64,000 bases of DNA. Origin: Hsuehochloa calcarea (Eukaryota; Streptophyta; Magnoliopsida; Poales; Poaceae). Position numbers and translations under genes: made by a program. Within the stretch, counting starts at the first letter, position 1. Every line of letters begins with the position of its first letter. The stretch covers positions 7,755,534 to 7,819,533 of the forward strand of contig CM070615.1 of assembly GCA_036346395.1 (NCBI GenBank), read 5' to 3'. Positions 42,356-54,157 of the stretch are shown in pieces. The notes under the pieces were generated by a model. The model worked only from the letters and a program-made list of their open reading frames with translations, had not been told where the DNA came from and made no database searches.

Positions 42356-42715
42356 CGGGGCGTCGAAGATATGGAACTACATGTTAGGTTGTAGGTTGGA
42401 CTAGAGTATCACTTCTACCCTCCAACGATCTTGAGTGCCTACCACGTACTTGTATCCCTGGTATGTTGGCCTTTCCTAGAAGTGCAAATGTTGCATCTTC
42501 TTCTAGAGGGCTGCAGCCCAATGTCCGACGAAGATCCCGTGGGAAGTGGCGTGTGGTACTTCGGCCATCTACAATTTTGATAAGGAAAAGGATTAGTAAC
42601 TATTTTAAAGAAAAAAGTTGAGAAAGGACACCAGAAAGACCAAAGTATTTTTAGTTTTCAAAAATAAGTCCTTAAGGTTTTATCCATTCTAAGGCCACGA
42701 CCAACAGTAGATATG
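42356..42715 (-). mobile_element. Leader of the L/M element
   Basis: It is sequence between the primer-binding site and the extra ORF, without a supported frame. Confidence 0.4.
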
Positions 42716-42727
42716 GCTCTGATACCA
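42716..42727 (-). other. Primer-binding site of the L/M element
   Basis: The minus strand reads TGGTATCAGAGC. It follows LTR M (ending near 42735) by seven bases. Confidence 0.75.
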
Positions 42728-42734
42728 CTATTAT

Positions 42735-45563
42735 TGAACCCAGGAATGAAGGATCTCTAATTCTCTGTGTTTCATACACTAGTCCAGAGACAGCTAGTGT
42801 ACACAGTCAAACAGAAGTGATAGAAAAATCATATCACATATTTATTAATTAATAATCAGAGTATATTATAAAATTAGGCACAAGGCCAAACATAAAAGAA
42901 TAGCGTAAACAAAGATAATAGATGTGCTACACGATTCGCCATAAGCAATCGTCCGAGGGTGCAAACTTAGTCGTCCCGGGGTCCTCATCACCTTGATAAT
43001 AAACTTCACCTAAATAAATTTAATTCAGAAGAGTGAGCACAACTTCCAGATTTGCAAGTACACCCACTTAACATAATATAATGCAAGTGGTTAATCTCAA
43101 AGGGAAGGGGTATATGGTTATTTTGCACAAAGTCGCATTTTCATGTTTAAATACCATTACTAAGTTCAAGGAAATTCTTTTAATCTATAACTAAAATCAG
43201 ATTTTTTAAAAAATTTGTAATTTTATAGTGGATAACCTCCAATTAAGAATAGTGAAGGATACCCTCCTATCATATGGCTAACAACCCAATTTTACTATAG
43301 GATTAACCATCCCAAATCATTAGCTAAATCCTTTTAAAAATAAAGCCAAATTCTAACTTTGAGTGGCTTTACTCAAGATGTCCATGACCGTGGACACGGC
43401 TATTCGAATAGTTTTATACTGCAGATGTTGTACAACTTTATCCACACAACACGACTTCTCTAGTTTGTTTGGCATCCGTCGATACCATCGCCACTACCAT
43501 GGGTAAGCGAAAGAGCGCGCACAATGCCTTTACAAAGCTCTACTCCAAATTTATTCTCGCCCACTAAGATTTCACCTCCATTGGGTTAACCACCACGAAG
43601 CCCCTCTTGCGCCAAGTGGGATTACTATCTAACCAACACACACATCAACATGGTATAAACAACAATGAAGTATTACATATTACTTAGCCTAGCACCGCCC
43701 ATGCAGACATGTGGTAGTATGGTAGAGCTTAGCAAGATGCGGCTCAAGACCTGGTTCTAACCAACCCGGGCAACATTCCACAACCTCGACTCGACCATAA
43801 AATGGGTCGATCCTGCATTGACTTGCACCAAGCCAATCATCCATTTTGCCCAAGTCTAAACCATTTTGATTTTATTTTGCAAGTAAAATTATTTTCTAAA
43901 ACTCTATGGTAAGACAATACCATAGACCCAATTTGAATCAAATTTGAATAGTTTTTGGCTAAACTCCCCAAATTAAAGATTTTGGTCTAAGCATTGTCTA
44001 AGTATATTATTTTCAAATTTTATTTTAACTATGGTGACAAGGGATATATGTTCAAACAACAACATTGGCCATACAAAGGAAATAGATTAACTAAAAATTT
44101 AAAATAGGAATTTAAAATAACTAGATAGAGATATGGATGCAATAGAACTTTAAAATATAATTAAATAATTTAAAATATTAGGGTCAACATGGTCAAAAGT
44201 ATAACTTGCCTTGCTCAAGGACTCTTCTTCTTCTAATTCAATTTCCGAGTCGTCGTAATCTATACGCAAAAATACAATAAGAACAAACAAAGACAAATAA
44301 ATTCAAATAAACATACAAATAAACTCTAAATTAAATAATTTTAGTTCTGGAAGGTAGATATTGAATTTATATAGATTTAGGAACAAGAATCGACGATTCG
44401 GAGTTCAAGGAGAACGAACATCCTAAGTTTGATATCACAAAACAAATAGAATTCCAAGCACGCTTCTTCTTTGAACACTATTCACTTCGAGCAATCGCTC
44501 ATCTTCTAGGTAATCGGTCATCTTCAAGCATCGCTCATCATCGAGTAATCGCTCAACTTCGTACTCCGCCAAGGAGATTACAACTACACTAGTCGAAGGA
44601 AAGGTTTCACAACACCGCTCGAAAGAGGATTACGACCACCTAGTCGACGGAAGGCTATGACTATCTAGTCAAAGGAAGCTACGACTGTCTAGTCGAAGAA
44701 AACTATGACTACCTATTCGAAGGAAACTACGACTATCTAGTCGACAGAAACTACAACTATCTAGTCGAAGGAAGCGACAACTATCAAGTCGATGTAAACT
44801 ATAGCTATCTAGTCGAAGGAGTTACGACTACCTAGTAGATAGAAACTACGAATATCTAGTCAAGGAGCCACAACTACCTAGTCGACAGAAACTACAACTA
44901 TCTAGTCAAAGGAAGCTACGACTACCTAGTAGATGAAACTATGACTATCTAGTTGACAGAAACTACAGCTATCTAGTCGAAGGAAGCTACGACTACCTAG
45001 TTGACGAAACTACAACTATCTAGTCGAAGGAAGCTACGACTACCTAGTTGATGAAACTACAACTATCTAGTCGATAGAAACTACAGCTATCTAGTTGAAG
45101 GGAGCTACAACTACTTTGGGCAGCAGCGGTGGCGCTCGACTACAAGCTCTTCGGTGCTACATGCCACGGCGAGCTACGCAAAGGTGCGCAAAACGAAAAG
45201 GAGAAGACACTAAACCTTATGGGGTCCCTTACAACAGTAGAGCACAACGGAGTGGTCGGTGGCGACGTAGTTTGGCGGTGCTGGCGTACTAGTTCTGGTG
45301 GTGACAGTGTTCAGATGGCCCTCCGGTGTAGAAAAATTACGGTTGAGGTAGAACACGACGCGGCGAAACTCCCGGTGTGGACGACGACACCAGAGGCCAA
45401 CGGACGGCAGCACAATCGACAGCGCTAAGGCGAGCGGCGGAGAAGCTTCGACTTTGATTCAGGCGAAAAGAAACGAGCAACGTGGTCGTGTGTGCGGGGG
45501 CTAGTTTGAGGGGAGAAATGCGAAGGCAATGTCCCCTTTTATAGGGCAAGGAGTAGCTGGAAC
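42735..45563 (-). mobile_element. LTR M: 5' LTR of the reverse gypsy element L/M
   Basis: On the minus strand the end (CATTCCTGGGTTCA) is next to the primer-binding site. The promoter is at 45537-45543. The LTR start is missing: family C sequence begins 20 bases past the TATA box. It matches LTR L in order but carries an expanded 24-bp minisatellite. ATTCGAATAG (43402) and the CCCAAGTCTAAACCA block (43848) recur in LTRs L and N. Confidence 0.72.
44570..45115. repeat. 24-bp minisatellite in LTR M
   Basis: About twenty tandem units of 23-24 bp have the consensus AAACTACGACTATCTAGTCG plus AAGG or ACAG. Alternate units end GAAGG or GACAG, which suggests a 48-bp higher unit. LTR L has only two related units (about 39896-39965). 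The array lies downstream of the LTR promoter on the transcribed minus strand. Confidence 0.85.
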
Positions 45564-46719
45564 TATTGGAAATATGCTCTAGAGGCAATCATAAAGATGA
45601 TTATATTTCATTATGTTCATAACATTGGATAATATGTTATCTTGTTCCTAAAATAATATCCATAATATTTATTATCAAGTATGCGACTTGATTGTGAAAC
45701 TCTATATTTCTGTGATGATTATTCTTAAACGTTTCCGACCAAACATATGAAAACACATACGAATAGACTAGCATATGTATTGGTTGATAACTACGTTTCA
45801 CAAGTCATGGATATGGAGATATCAAACCAACAATATGGACACATGTTAGAGAACATAGTGTTGGAAAAGACCCACCTTGAGACACTGTTGAGATTGTTAT
45901 GATTCTATGTATCATTAGTTGGTCTCATGCAATGATAATGTATAATCCTTAGACCTAAGATCAGTACGGTTTCCTACATGTGTAGTAGCACTCTTAGGGT
46001 TGCCAAACGCTACTCGTGAGAGTGGTAGTTATAAAGGTAGCTTTGCATGCTATGAATTATGCGAGGCGTAGGATCGTGGGATATGGGATTTTCCTCCTAA
46101 CATAACTAGAGAGATGTCTCGGGCACCTCATTGTGGTCGGATAAAGAAACCGCATGGCCATGCCATTTAGTAGTCGAAGTGTCGACCACATGAAGTTATT
46201 CGACACTTGATCGAGAAAGTATTAAATACCCATGGATGATACAACATCTCACCTAGAGTTCAACCAGCATCGTGAGGCAAAGGAGAACACACGAAGGTCT
46301 TTCACTCAATCGATACGGACTAGTCGTATGGAGATACGAGTTGGTCGTAGGCTGGTCGAACATGGTCACTAAGTGGTCGAAACCTGGTCGTAAGGAGTTA
46401 CAAATTGGTCGAGACCAAATATGAACTTGTTGTATAGAGATACGAGCTGGTCGTTAGTGATATGGACCTGGTCATAGATCGTATTGCATTAAGGTTCGTC
46501 CGATATATTCTATGTGTATTTTGTGAATCGTCATGTGCTGCTAGGTACCGCTAACGACTAGTGGTCGAAAAAGAGTTTCTGAGTCACAATAGATTACACA
46601 TGAACCTATAGGGTTGTACACTTAAAGGGTTGGGATTTGATTTGGATGGTGATCCGAATTCTTGTAAGCCACGAGTTCGTAATGGGCCTCAAGTTCGAGA
46701 CCCGTTATGGATGCCTATA
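45564..46719 (+). mobile_element. Family C LTR, plus copy, part 1
   Basis: It begins near TTGGAAATATGCTCTAGAGG and continues through GTTGGAAAAGACCCACC, matching the reverse complement of 9658-11020 from about 45845 on. It ends at CTATA (46715-46719), the first half of the TSD made by solo LTR A2. The first two bases read TA instead of TG, so the exact start is uncertain. Confidence 0.78.
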
Positions 46720-48558
46720 TGAGAGACCATGTGAGAGGTGTCCCCATGCGAGTGATGAGTATTTGACGCTGTTGTTGAAATTTTTGTGATTTGATTCACC
46801 GCCACAGTCAGCCGTTGTTGTGATTTCAGATCAGGCGGAACTTCCGCCTCGAATGCGAAGTACCGATCATCGGAACTTCCACCCTGGGAAAGAGGAACTT
46901 TCGATTGACCTGAGCAGTGTGTTCTGATTTGGTAATGTGCGGAGCTTCCGCCCTGGGAATGCGGAAGTACCGATCTTCAGAACTTCCGCCTTGTAGAAAC
47001 TGGAACTTCCGATTGTGTGCAGAACTGAGCAGTGAGCGCATAGTTTTTGATTTTGAGTTGTGTAATTCATGAATGGTTTTGAGTCTAATGCAAATGTTGA
47101 TTCTAGTATCTTGAGAAATGTTATGTGATGTGTTTTTTGTCCGTGGCCGTTGCGTGGACGCCGAGGCGCCGTGGCGAGACACGCGGAGACCTGACTAGAC
47201 GCAGTGGCGTTGAGGTCGAACGGCCAAGGTGTGTCAAGATGGTGTGTACTCGAGGTGGTTGCAAGTCGTGGACAACAAGGAATGCGGACCTTCCGTAAGG
47301 TGCACGAGGGGCGAAAGGGTATTTCGCAAGGCGCACAAGTGCAAGCGGATCCGTTAGGTTTAATCCTGCCGAACGGGTTGAGACCCGCTAGCCAAGGGCT
47401 ATAAATAGAGGTGAAGGCCTGGTTGTTTTGGTGACTTTTGGAGAGTGTATTAGGGTTTGCTAGAGTCAAAAGTGGCTTTGAGAGTTTGTTTTGGCTTTAG
47501 GCTTTAGTTGTTGGAGAGAGAGTAGAGATGTTTGTGTATGTGTGTCTCTTCTTGACCTCCCGGTCTCTTTCTCATTTTGTTTTGTGTGTGTGTTCTTGAG
47601 ATGGAGAGGAGAGAATGGATTGAGTTCTTTGGAATCATTCCTCCTGTGTGTCTCTCAGAATCCATCGCTGCAAGAAATGAAAATCTCTTGTTTACTTCTG
47701 CTCATGTCTCTGCTTTTATTTTCTCGTAAGGCTTGATTCTTGAGATTTTGGTTTTTGGCTTGATTCTTGTTGGGAAGTGCCAAATGGGTTGCTCTTGGTT
47801 GGGATGATGCCACAAGATCATTTGATCGACTTTTCCCAAGAGCAAATCAACTGTAATCTTAACTCTTGGTTTTGGTTTTCTCTGCTCTTCCTTCCCGCAT
47901 CTAGGTCTTAGATGAAAATCTTGTTTCCCTTCTTGAGATGGCATGAAACTTGGCATGTTGAATCTATAGGCTATTAAGTAGCTACCCTCAAAGTTTCATC
48001 ACTCAAGAATCCAAGAATCATACGAATTTCAAGTTTTTGGTCTTTCTTGCCAAATATTCAAGAAATCCGATTTTGCTTTGATTAATGGATCTTTGTCTGC
48101 GATTCCTTCTCAATGAGGTCAAGGTGTTGTTTAGGATGATGTCTTGTGAGAATTGACCCGAGAAGAGCAGTAATTTTTGAGTATTTCGGATTTTTAGAAA
48201 TTTCCAGTACGTGCTGTTCTTCTGTCTGGGACAATCGAAACTTCCGCTTACGCCACCGGAACTACACGGCGGAACTTCCGCCTCCGAAGACCGAACTTCC
48301 GATTGTCGACAGAGCAGCCCAGAATTTTGGGAACTTCCGCCTAGAAGACCAGAACTACCGCAACGCGGAACTACCGCTGGGATAATCGAAACTTTCGATT
48401 TCTAACAGAACCGCCCAGATTTGTTTAACTTCTTGGATTTGATTCACTTGTCGTCTTTTGATTATCAGAGGGTTTTGGATTGCTGTGTGGACACTTGAGA
48501 GGGGAGGATCTTAATTTTTAAGACACCATTCACCCCTCTCTGCCATTTCGGTCCTACA
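46720..48558 (+). mobile_element. Solo LTR A2 (1839 bp) inserted in the family C TATA box
   Basis: The ends are TGAGAGACCATG and GGTCCTACA. The TSD CTATA occurs at 46715-46719 and 48559-48563. The reverse family C copy shows the empty site (CCTATAAAATAGAGGGG). It is closely similar to the A LTR at 2634-4425, including the TATA box (47400) and both palindrome clusters (46835-47000 and 48235-48405). No internal region is present. Frames at 46826-47469 read the same minus-strand text as at 2589-3062 and are by-products of LTR repeats. Confidence 0.92.
47400..47407 (+). promoter_or_regulatory. TATA box of solo LTR A2
   Basis: TATAAATA sits in the same context (GGGC before, AGAGGTGAAGG after) as in the first A LTR. 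Confidence 0.6.
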
Positions 48559-49040
48559 CTATAAATAGAGGGGTGGTGGCAAGGGGTGAGATGATCTTTT
48601 ATAGAACTCCCAAAACCCTAATAGCCACGCCTTCCTCAACTACGCCGCCGGTGCTAGTACTCCAGCGCGTGGTGCATCTGCCCCGTACGTGTTGATACCT
48701 TAGAGTTGGTGTTGCGAAGGTTCAGCACTAGGACGATCCGAAACTCGTGACGATCACAGAAGCTGGAGGAGAAGACGCGCGGCAAGTACGACTACTCATA
48801 GGAGAAGACGTGCAGCGAGTACGACTACTCGTAGGAGAAGACGCGTGGCGAGTACGACCACTCGGAGGAGAGGACGCGCGGCGAGTACGACTACGACCGC
48901 ATCAACTCGCTACATCGATTCTACTTCCGCTACGAGTCGGCGCGTCTAGTGGTAATCTCATGATCTATTACAAGCAGAGATTCCTTGGTTGCGCGGTAAA
49001 AAAATATTTTGTGCTATCGTAACCTTCCTATGATCCTATA
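48559..49040 (+). mobile_element. Family C LTR, plus copy, part 2
   Basis: It resumes with CTATAAATAGAGGGG, so a TATA-like box is retained by the TSD, and runs to GCTATCGTAACCTTCC. It matches 9658-10136 reversed. Homology between the copies ends near TGATCCT (49036). The true last LTR base is unclear. Confidence 0.78.
48747..49022 (+). CDS. Small ORF with 11-residue repeats in the plus family C LTR
   Basis: The frame starts MTITEAGGEDARQ and holds four or five units with the core GEDxxRVRxL, then LATSILLPLRV and SSGNLMIYY. It is homologous over its full length to the minus-strand frame at 9720-9947. Here it extends past NLMIYY to a later stop. Both copies stay open despite substitutions. Coding function is unproven, and low-complexity repeats alone can give this picture. 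Confidence 0.3.
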   Translation: MTITEAGGEDARQVRLLIGEDVQRVRLLVGEDAWRVRPLGGEDARRVRLRPHQLATSILLPLRVGASSGNLMIYYKQRFLGCAVKKYFVLS

Positions 49041-49939
49041 AATGTCTCGAGGACTCACTTACTAGCACACCTTCTAAGTGTGTTAAAAGCTTGGCAAAGG
49101 AACAGTCTGGCGTGTGGGTCAAGTTGTACACCCCTGTAGGGTATAATCTATTCAAATATCCACATCCTTGTTACAGGTATAATCTATTCAAATATCCACA
49201 TCCTTGCTTATGGACACACTAGATTAGGTTTTGCAAGAGTTAGACTCAAACTTTTCGATAAAACTTGAAATCGGGTAGTATTTAATGGGCAATTTGTGTT
49301 ATTATTGTGGTGGCTGTGGGCCGCCACTTCTAGGTTGATTATTATGTCTCTAAATATTGTCTCGTTGTTATTTAAGTAATTAAAAATAGTTTTGGTAAAT
49401 TGCATTACAATCTATTACTATATTTGCAAAGAAAATGCATTTATGCTAAAAATTGCCTAGTGTAGTAGCCTTCCTTTGATACTTGAATACATCTACTCTA
49501 TTTCATTGTTTCTAAGACTTACGAGTACAACTTTGTACTTCACCTGATTGTCCATGCTATAGAGGAGGTTGACCCCAAATGGGTTAGCCATTGTGAGACT
49601 GACTACGAACGTGATGATAGCTCGGTGGGTTTACTGGTCGGTTGCCTTGTGGGTAAGAGCAGCCGGTTGGCTTTTTCTTCGTTGACATCTTATGGCTTGT
49701 GTTTCCGCTGTGAACTCGATTTTTTGTTGTGCTATTTAGCTGGTCAGCCCTATGTATGAAATCTGAGCCTTGTATGCTTATCATGTTGTAAACTATGAAG
49801 AATCCGGTATTGTAATAACTTGTGTATGGCTTGATGTTTGTGAAGGTGTATGTGTACCGCTTCTGGGAGATACATAATACACCAAGAGCGAAAACTTTCT
49901 CTTGTGATGCTAGAACCATTGGGAAGGTTAAGCATTACA
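49041..49939 (+). mobile_element. Gypsy LTR end fragment K
   Basis: It matches the last 900 bases of fragment J (19160-20047), ending AAGCATTACA. The left side is cut by the family C LTR. A 31-bp direct duplication lies at 49139-49203. Confidence 0.65.
49139..49203 (+). repeat. 31-bp direct duplication in LTR K
   Basis: GGTATAATCTATTCAAATAT plus 11 more bases occurs twice, separated by TTACA. Fragment J has one copy at the matching place. Confidence 0.8.
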
Positions 49940-50399
49940 AGTTAAATCTCCTGTGGCTCACAGTAACCTTTGAAGAGGGAAACATAAAGCTTGTAGTAAT
50001 TTTGTTTGGCCATGGTTTTCAAAGCCAAGGGGAATCAATGGCACGTAGTTGAGTGGATGCATGGATGGCGATACTGAGATAGAGAGTAACAAACATTGCA
50101 AAATCTGGGAGGCAACTCCCAGCTTCCATGGAGATATTGTCGTACTATGTCGACTATAGTAGCATCAGGCTATCACTTTGCTAGGCATTTCGTACGCCTC
50201 ATGGAAGAAGCTTAATTGATATTTGTTTGGAGATTGAGAATTGTAAAAGTTAGCATGTATACATCTTAAATGTACTTCCTTTTTTTGTGTGTGGATCCCA
50301 ATTGTTCGTAATTAGTATCCTGGTCATTGTTTCAATCATGGCTCTCGATTGTTTTTAGTGAACGAATCAAGCAAAGAACAAACTTCTATTCCTTTAAGC
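49940..50399. other. Unassigned stretch before the Helitron end
   Basis: No domain is visible. It could be host DNA, the internal start of the element that owns LTR K, or the body of the Helitron whose 3' end follows. Confidence 0.35.
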
Positions 50400-50475
50400 A
50401 AGAATGTATATCTACAACAAAAATATTTAGTATAAAGATCGGTTGTTCCGTTGCAACGCACGGGCACCTAACTAG
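50400..50475 (+). mobile_element. Helitron 3' terminus
   Basis: TTTAGTATAAAGAT is followed by CCGTTGCAACGCACGGGC, which can form a short hairpin, then 7 bases and CTAG|T. This hairpin plus CTRR end is the hallmark of Helitrons, and this exact wording is common in grass Helitrons. No matching 5' TC end could be fixed, so only the terminus is annotated. Confidence 0.6.
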
Positions 50476-50505
50476 TATAGTTTGAAAAAAAAAATATTTC
50501 CTCTT

Positions 50506-50840
50506 CTAATCAGCAAAGTATGGGTTTATTTGTTCGAATATTTGCCCATTTGTTTGTTTCAAGATATGCCAAGCTGCTAGAATAAAAACTTCCATAAAGA
50601 AGGGTTTTGCGAATGCTCGTCTTGCTTGTATCAATTTGTTAATCATATTCCCTGCAGAGCACCATTGTATTCCCAGACAATTCCGGCATTCTGTACTGAA
50701 GGGGCAGTTGAAGAACATGTTGTATTGTTTCCTCATTCCCATTATCACAGAGAAACACATTGCTCATCATTTCCTATGTTGCAGTGTGTTAAGTCTGTCA
50801 CTAAGGAGAAGCAATGCAAAAACTTTTATGTATGATCATT
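50506..50840 (-). pseudogene. LINE (L1-type) 3' fragment, zf-RVT domain
   Basis: The minus strand reads RKQYNMFFNCPFSTECRNCL, then PFFMEVFILAAWHILKQTNG. This matches the zinc-binding domain after the RT of plant L1 LINEs, where ETIxHLFFxCPF and AAWxIWxxRN are conserved. The usual CxxC before it is lost (CFSVIMGM). The 84-codon frame is only the extreme 3' end; the RT and endonuclease are absent. Plant LINEs are typically 5'-truncated, which fits. Confidence 0.65.
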
Positions 50841-51289
50841 TTTTATTAACTATTTTTTATACTTATTGTTTTCTTTGTATGTGCATATGATGCGCTGTGA
50901 ACAAATATAGTAGTATACATCATCTCCGTATCACGAACATGCACGGTCCACTACATGGTCAGCTTTCGGGACTATCATTGCACACCGTGTCTACGCTTTT
51001 TTTTTTCCAAACAAATTATATTTAGCCGCAACAAACCGCTCATTAAGGTTAACTAATCGCTAGTGTCAGGGTGCTGCCTGCCAGTAACGTGTTCCAAAGG
51101 ACAGTGTGGGATGCCTTGATAGTACTATGGGATATACAAGGGGTCCACAGCCCTTGTCTACATTTCGAAAGTCACTTTGCACTAATAATTTCTTGTATGT
51201 TCGTGACAGTATGAATACCAAATCCCACAATTTCCGGATACATAATTTCTGTTCTTTACCTTTCTCGGAACACATGCATATACTGCATC
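50841..51289. other. Unassigned stretch
   Basis: I see no feature in it. There is an AT-rich run and a T-run at 50999-51008. Confidence 0.35.
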
Positions 51290-52159
51290 TACTGTTGATT
51301 TGTGAATCTGAACCTTATCTGTATTTCTTTAAGACTAAGACAACTTATATCCTATCAGACACGGATTTTAATCAACCTTCTCTCAGATTTCTCGCACCAA
51401 TCCTCGATAAAGCTAGTGCACACAGTTGAAACAGTGATGATACACAACCAAATCATGATTCAATATAAGGAAATGGCCCATTCATATGCTCATAGGAAAT
51501 CGACTAGGCTCGCAACCTAGTACTGGGTGTTCTTCGTCATAGCCACACATGTAGAAGTCATAATCTTCTGCATCTTTGTAGACTTTGAGATTTATTTTGT
51601 GTGTAGTATGTAAGTACATAGAGTACTCCGCAAGTCTTTGGGAAATGCAATTACATAGATTCAAAGCTTAACAATGGAGGCTTATATGGTTCTTTTGCAC
51701 AAAACAACATTTAAAGTTTCAACAGTTTTCACAAAGTATTTCACAAAAATAGTTGCAATAATTAAACTAATTATTTCACTAGTGAAGGTTCTAGCTATCA
51801 ACCACTACTACCAAGGCTCTATCTGCCAAGGTTTGAAGGATAAGACTCTATCTGCCCAACTGGCTCTAGCTGCCAGAATAATTACCCAAGAGTCTCAACC
51901 ACCTCCTGGATTCCCAAAGTTTATTTCTTTGAAATCAAAACAAAAATCCATCATTTGAAAACGCACCTTACCCACCCTTGATCGTGAGAACGGTTATTCG
52001 AACAGTTTTACACTCTACAGAGATTATACAGCTTTACACACAAGAAATAATCATCTTATAATAATTGTCTGACACACTTCCATAGAGATGCGACTAAATG
52101 ATCATCACAAGACTTTTACAATACCTCGCGCTTACATCAATCTGTCCTATGAGCTAACT

Positions 52160-52440
52160 CCTCAAGATATGGACATCATTTACCATCATCAAGAGGGCTC
52201 ACAATTGTGTTGGTAACACTTGCAAGACATGGGCGACCTTTACCATCATATAATGCAAGTGCATACAGATATGGAGGTCCTTTACTATCTGCACATCCCA
52301 ATTAAAAGTAGTTGCAACTGTAGACATGGATGTCATTTACCATCGTTTGCACATTCTAGTTAAAAGTGGTTGCAAGTGACCCATGACATGGATGTCATTT
52401 ACCATCGCTTGCACGACCCATATAATACCTACCAACCGCA
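52160..52440 (+). repeat. Degenerate repeats of GACATGGATGTCATTTACC in LTR N
   Basis: About five imperfect copies with spacing of roughly 50-60 bp (52168, 52227, 52270, 52324, 52384). Confidence 0.5.
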
Positions 52441-54150
52441 AAGATACGATCTTAATGCTCTGACTCAAGAAATTACTTGGCCAGTCCATCCCATTCTAAA
52501 TATGTGGTTGTACAAGAGTACTCGGCTTGATAGACACAAACATCGGTCTTTAATATAACTCAGTGGAACTATCACATTACAAATTCTCGTGTTTCTGCTA
52601 CACCTACCGATCTTACCATCCACCCAAGTCTAAAACATATTTTCACTATTTTACTTTATTTTGTAAACCAATGGCAATACCTATTGTCATACATTTCTCA
52701 AACCGAATTGCATAAAGTATAATAATAGTTCTCATCTATAGAATGATAATGACCTATATAGCTTGTCTAAATAATTCTACTATTCTAGACTAATCCATCA
52801 ATAATGTAACCATTATCGTGGATTTGCTATACTAGGTGACAAATGTTCGATAATATCAATATCAAGGAGGTAAATTTCAATTACGAATAGCTACCATTTC
52901 CTAATAGGTAAAATCATCATTTTTTTATTTGCCATGCATACTAGTTTCAACGATAAAAATAAGATTTCAAAACAAGAGGCACAACATGATCAAGGAAGAG
53001 TTTGCCTTCGTCAGAGGTAGGTGTCGCCTTTGGTTGCTCCAAGTTCGATTCAAGAACGCTCTGCTCTACACGCGAATAGAAGCAAATAAATAACCAAAAA
53101 TGCAAAACATATAAAATTAGTAGTGAAAGATGATTATGAATTTAGATGAATTTAGAAAAACAGATCAATCGAGCTTGTATGAAGAAGAACGGCTTCCAAA
53201 AGTTTGGATGGGAGGCAAAATAATAGAAATTGAGAAAGAGAATATTCTCTCGGATTTATTTAATTAGAAGGATAGGACCGACGAGCGAGCCCTTGGTCCA
53301 TGGACCAAGTTCACATAAAGGCTATGGTCCATAATGGTATAGGTTTAGGAAGAACGGTGTCGACATGTTGGATCCGCATGTCGTTGAAGTGATTTTGGTT
53401 CTAGCGTGAGTGATGGAAGATAATGACATGGGACTGAAATGTCGTGAAAGGGTATGCATCCGTTCATTGACACCGGGTGGACACATATGCGCCGATGGAA
53501 TGAACATATGGTGCACGTGTGGCTACCAAGAAGTGGATGATGTGGCAAAGGTCGATGTGGACTATGGTTTCATTGAGTATAGTTGAACTAAGGGGCCCAA
53601 CGGTCATAGAGACAAGAGAGAGGAGATGGCACATGGCAGTGGCTTGCAGTACACTACCAGGTGAGGCCCGCGAGAAAAAGAGAGATGGTTAGGAGATGGG
53701 CTCGATTCTATTGTCCATTGCCGACGGCCACGCCTCAAAGGACAAGGACGACAATACGACACTACATCGCGGGATTGTCGGGAAAACGCCACAAGTAGCG
53801 AAGATGGAATGGGAAGCGTAAGTCACGAGGATGGAGAGGTTCACCGGTGAAGATGAGAGAAGCATTAGATAGAACGAATCAAGGCGAACTCTATATGGTT
53901 GATGGCGCAGAAGATTGCTCACCGAAAATGGTGAATTTCAACGACAAAGGTGCACGGATGGCAGTGAAGACGACGTGCTTGATCTCGATGGCGAGGGCGT
54001 GCCCGCTCCAATAGCCTAAGAGGACACAAAGGTCGGAACAAGGAATACATCGTGACACGGATGGATCCCGTGAATATGGGACGATGCGGTAGAAATTAGA
54101 GTTTCAGAGCCAGTGCGATGCGAGGGTGCAGAAATCAAGGTTGATCGGGC

Positions 54151-54157
54151 TATTTAT
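54151..54157 (-). promoter_or_regulatory. Possible TATA box of LTR N
   Basis: The minus strand reads CCATAAATAGCCC, in a position comparable with the boxes of L and M. Confidence 0.4.

Noticed and set aside
44570..45115. CRISPR-like array
   Set aside because: The units are contiguous 23-24-bp tandem repeats without unique spacers, inside a plant LTR. It is a minisatellite.
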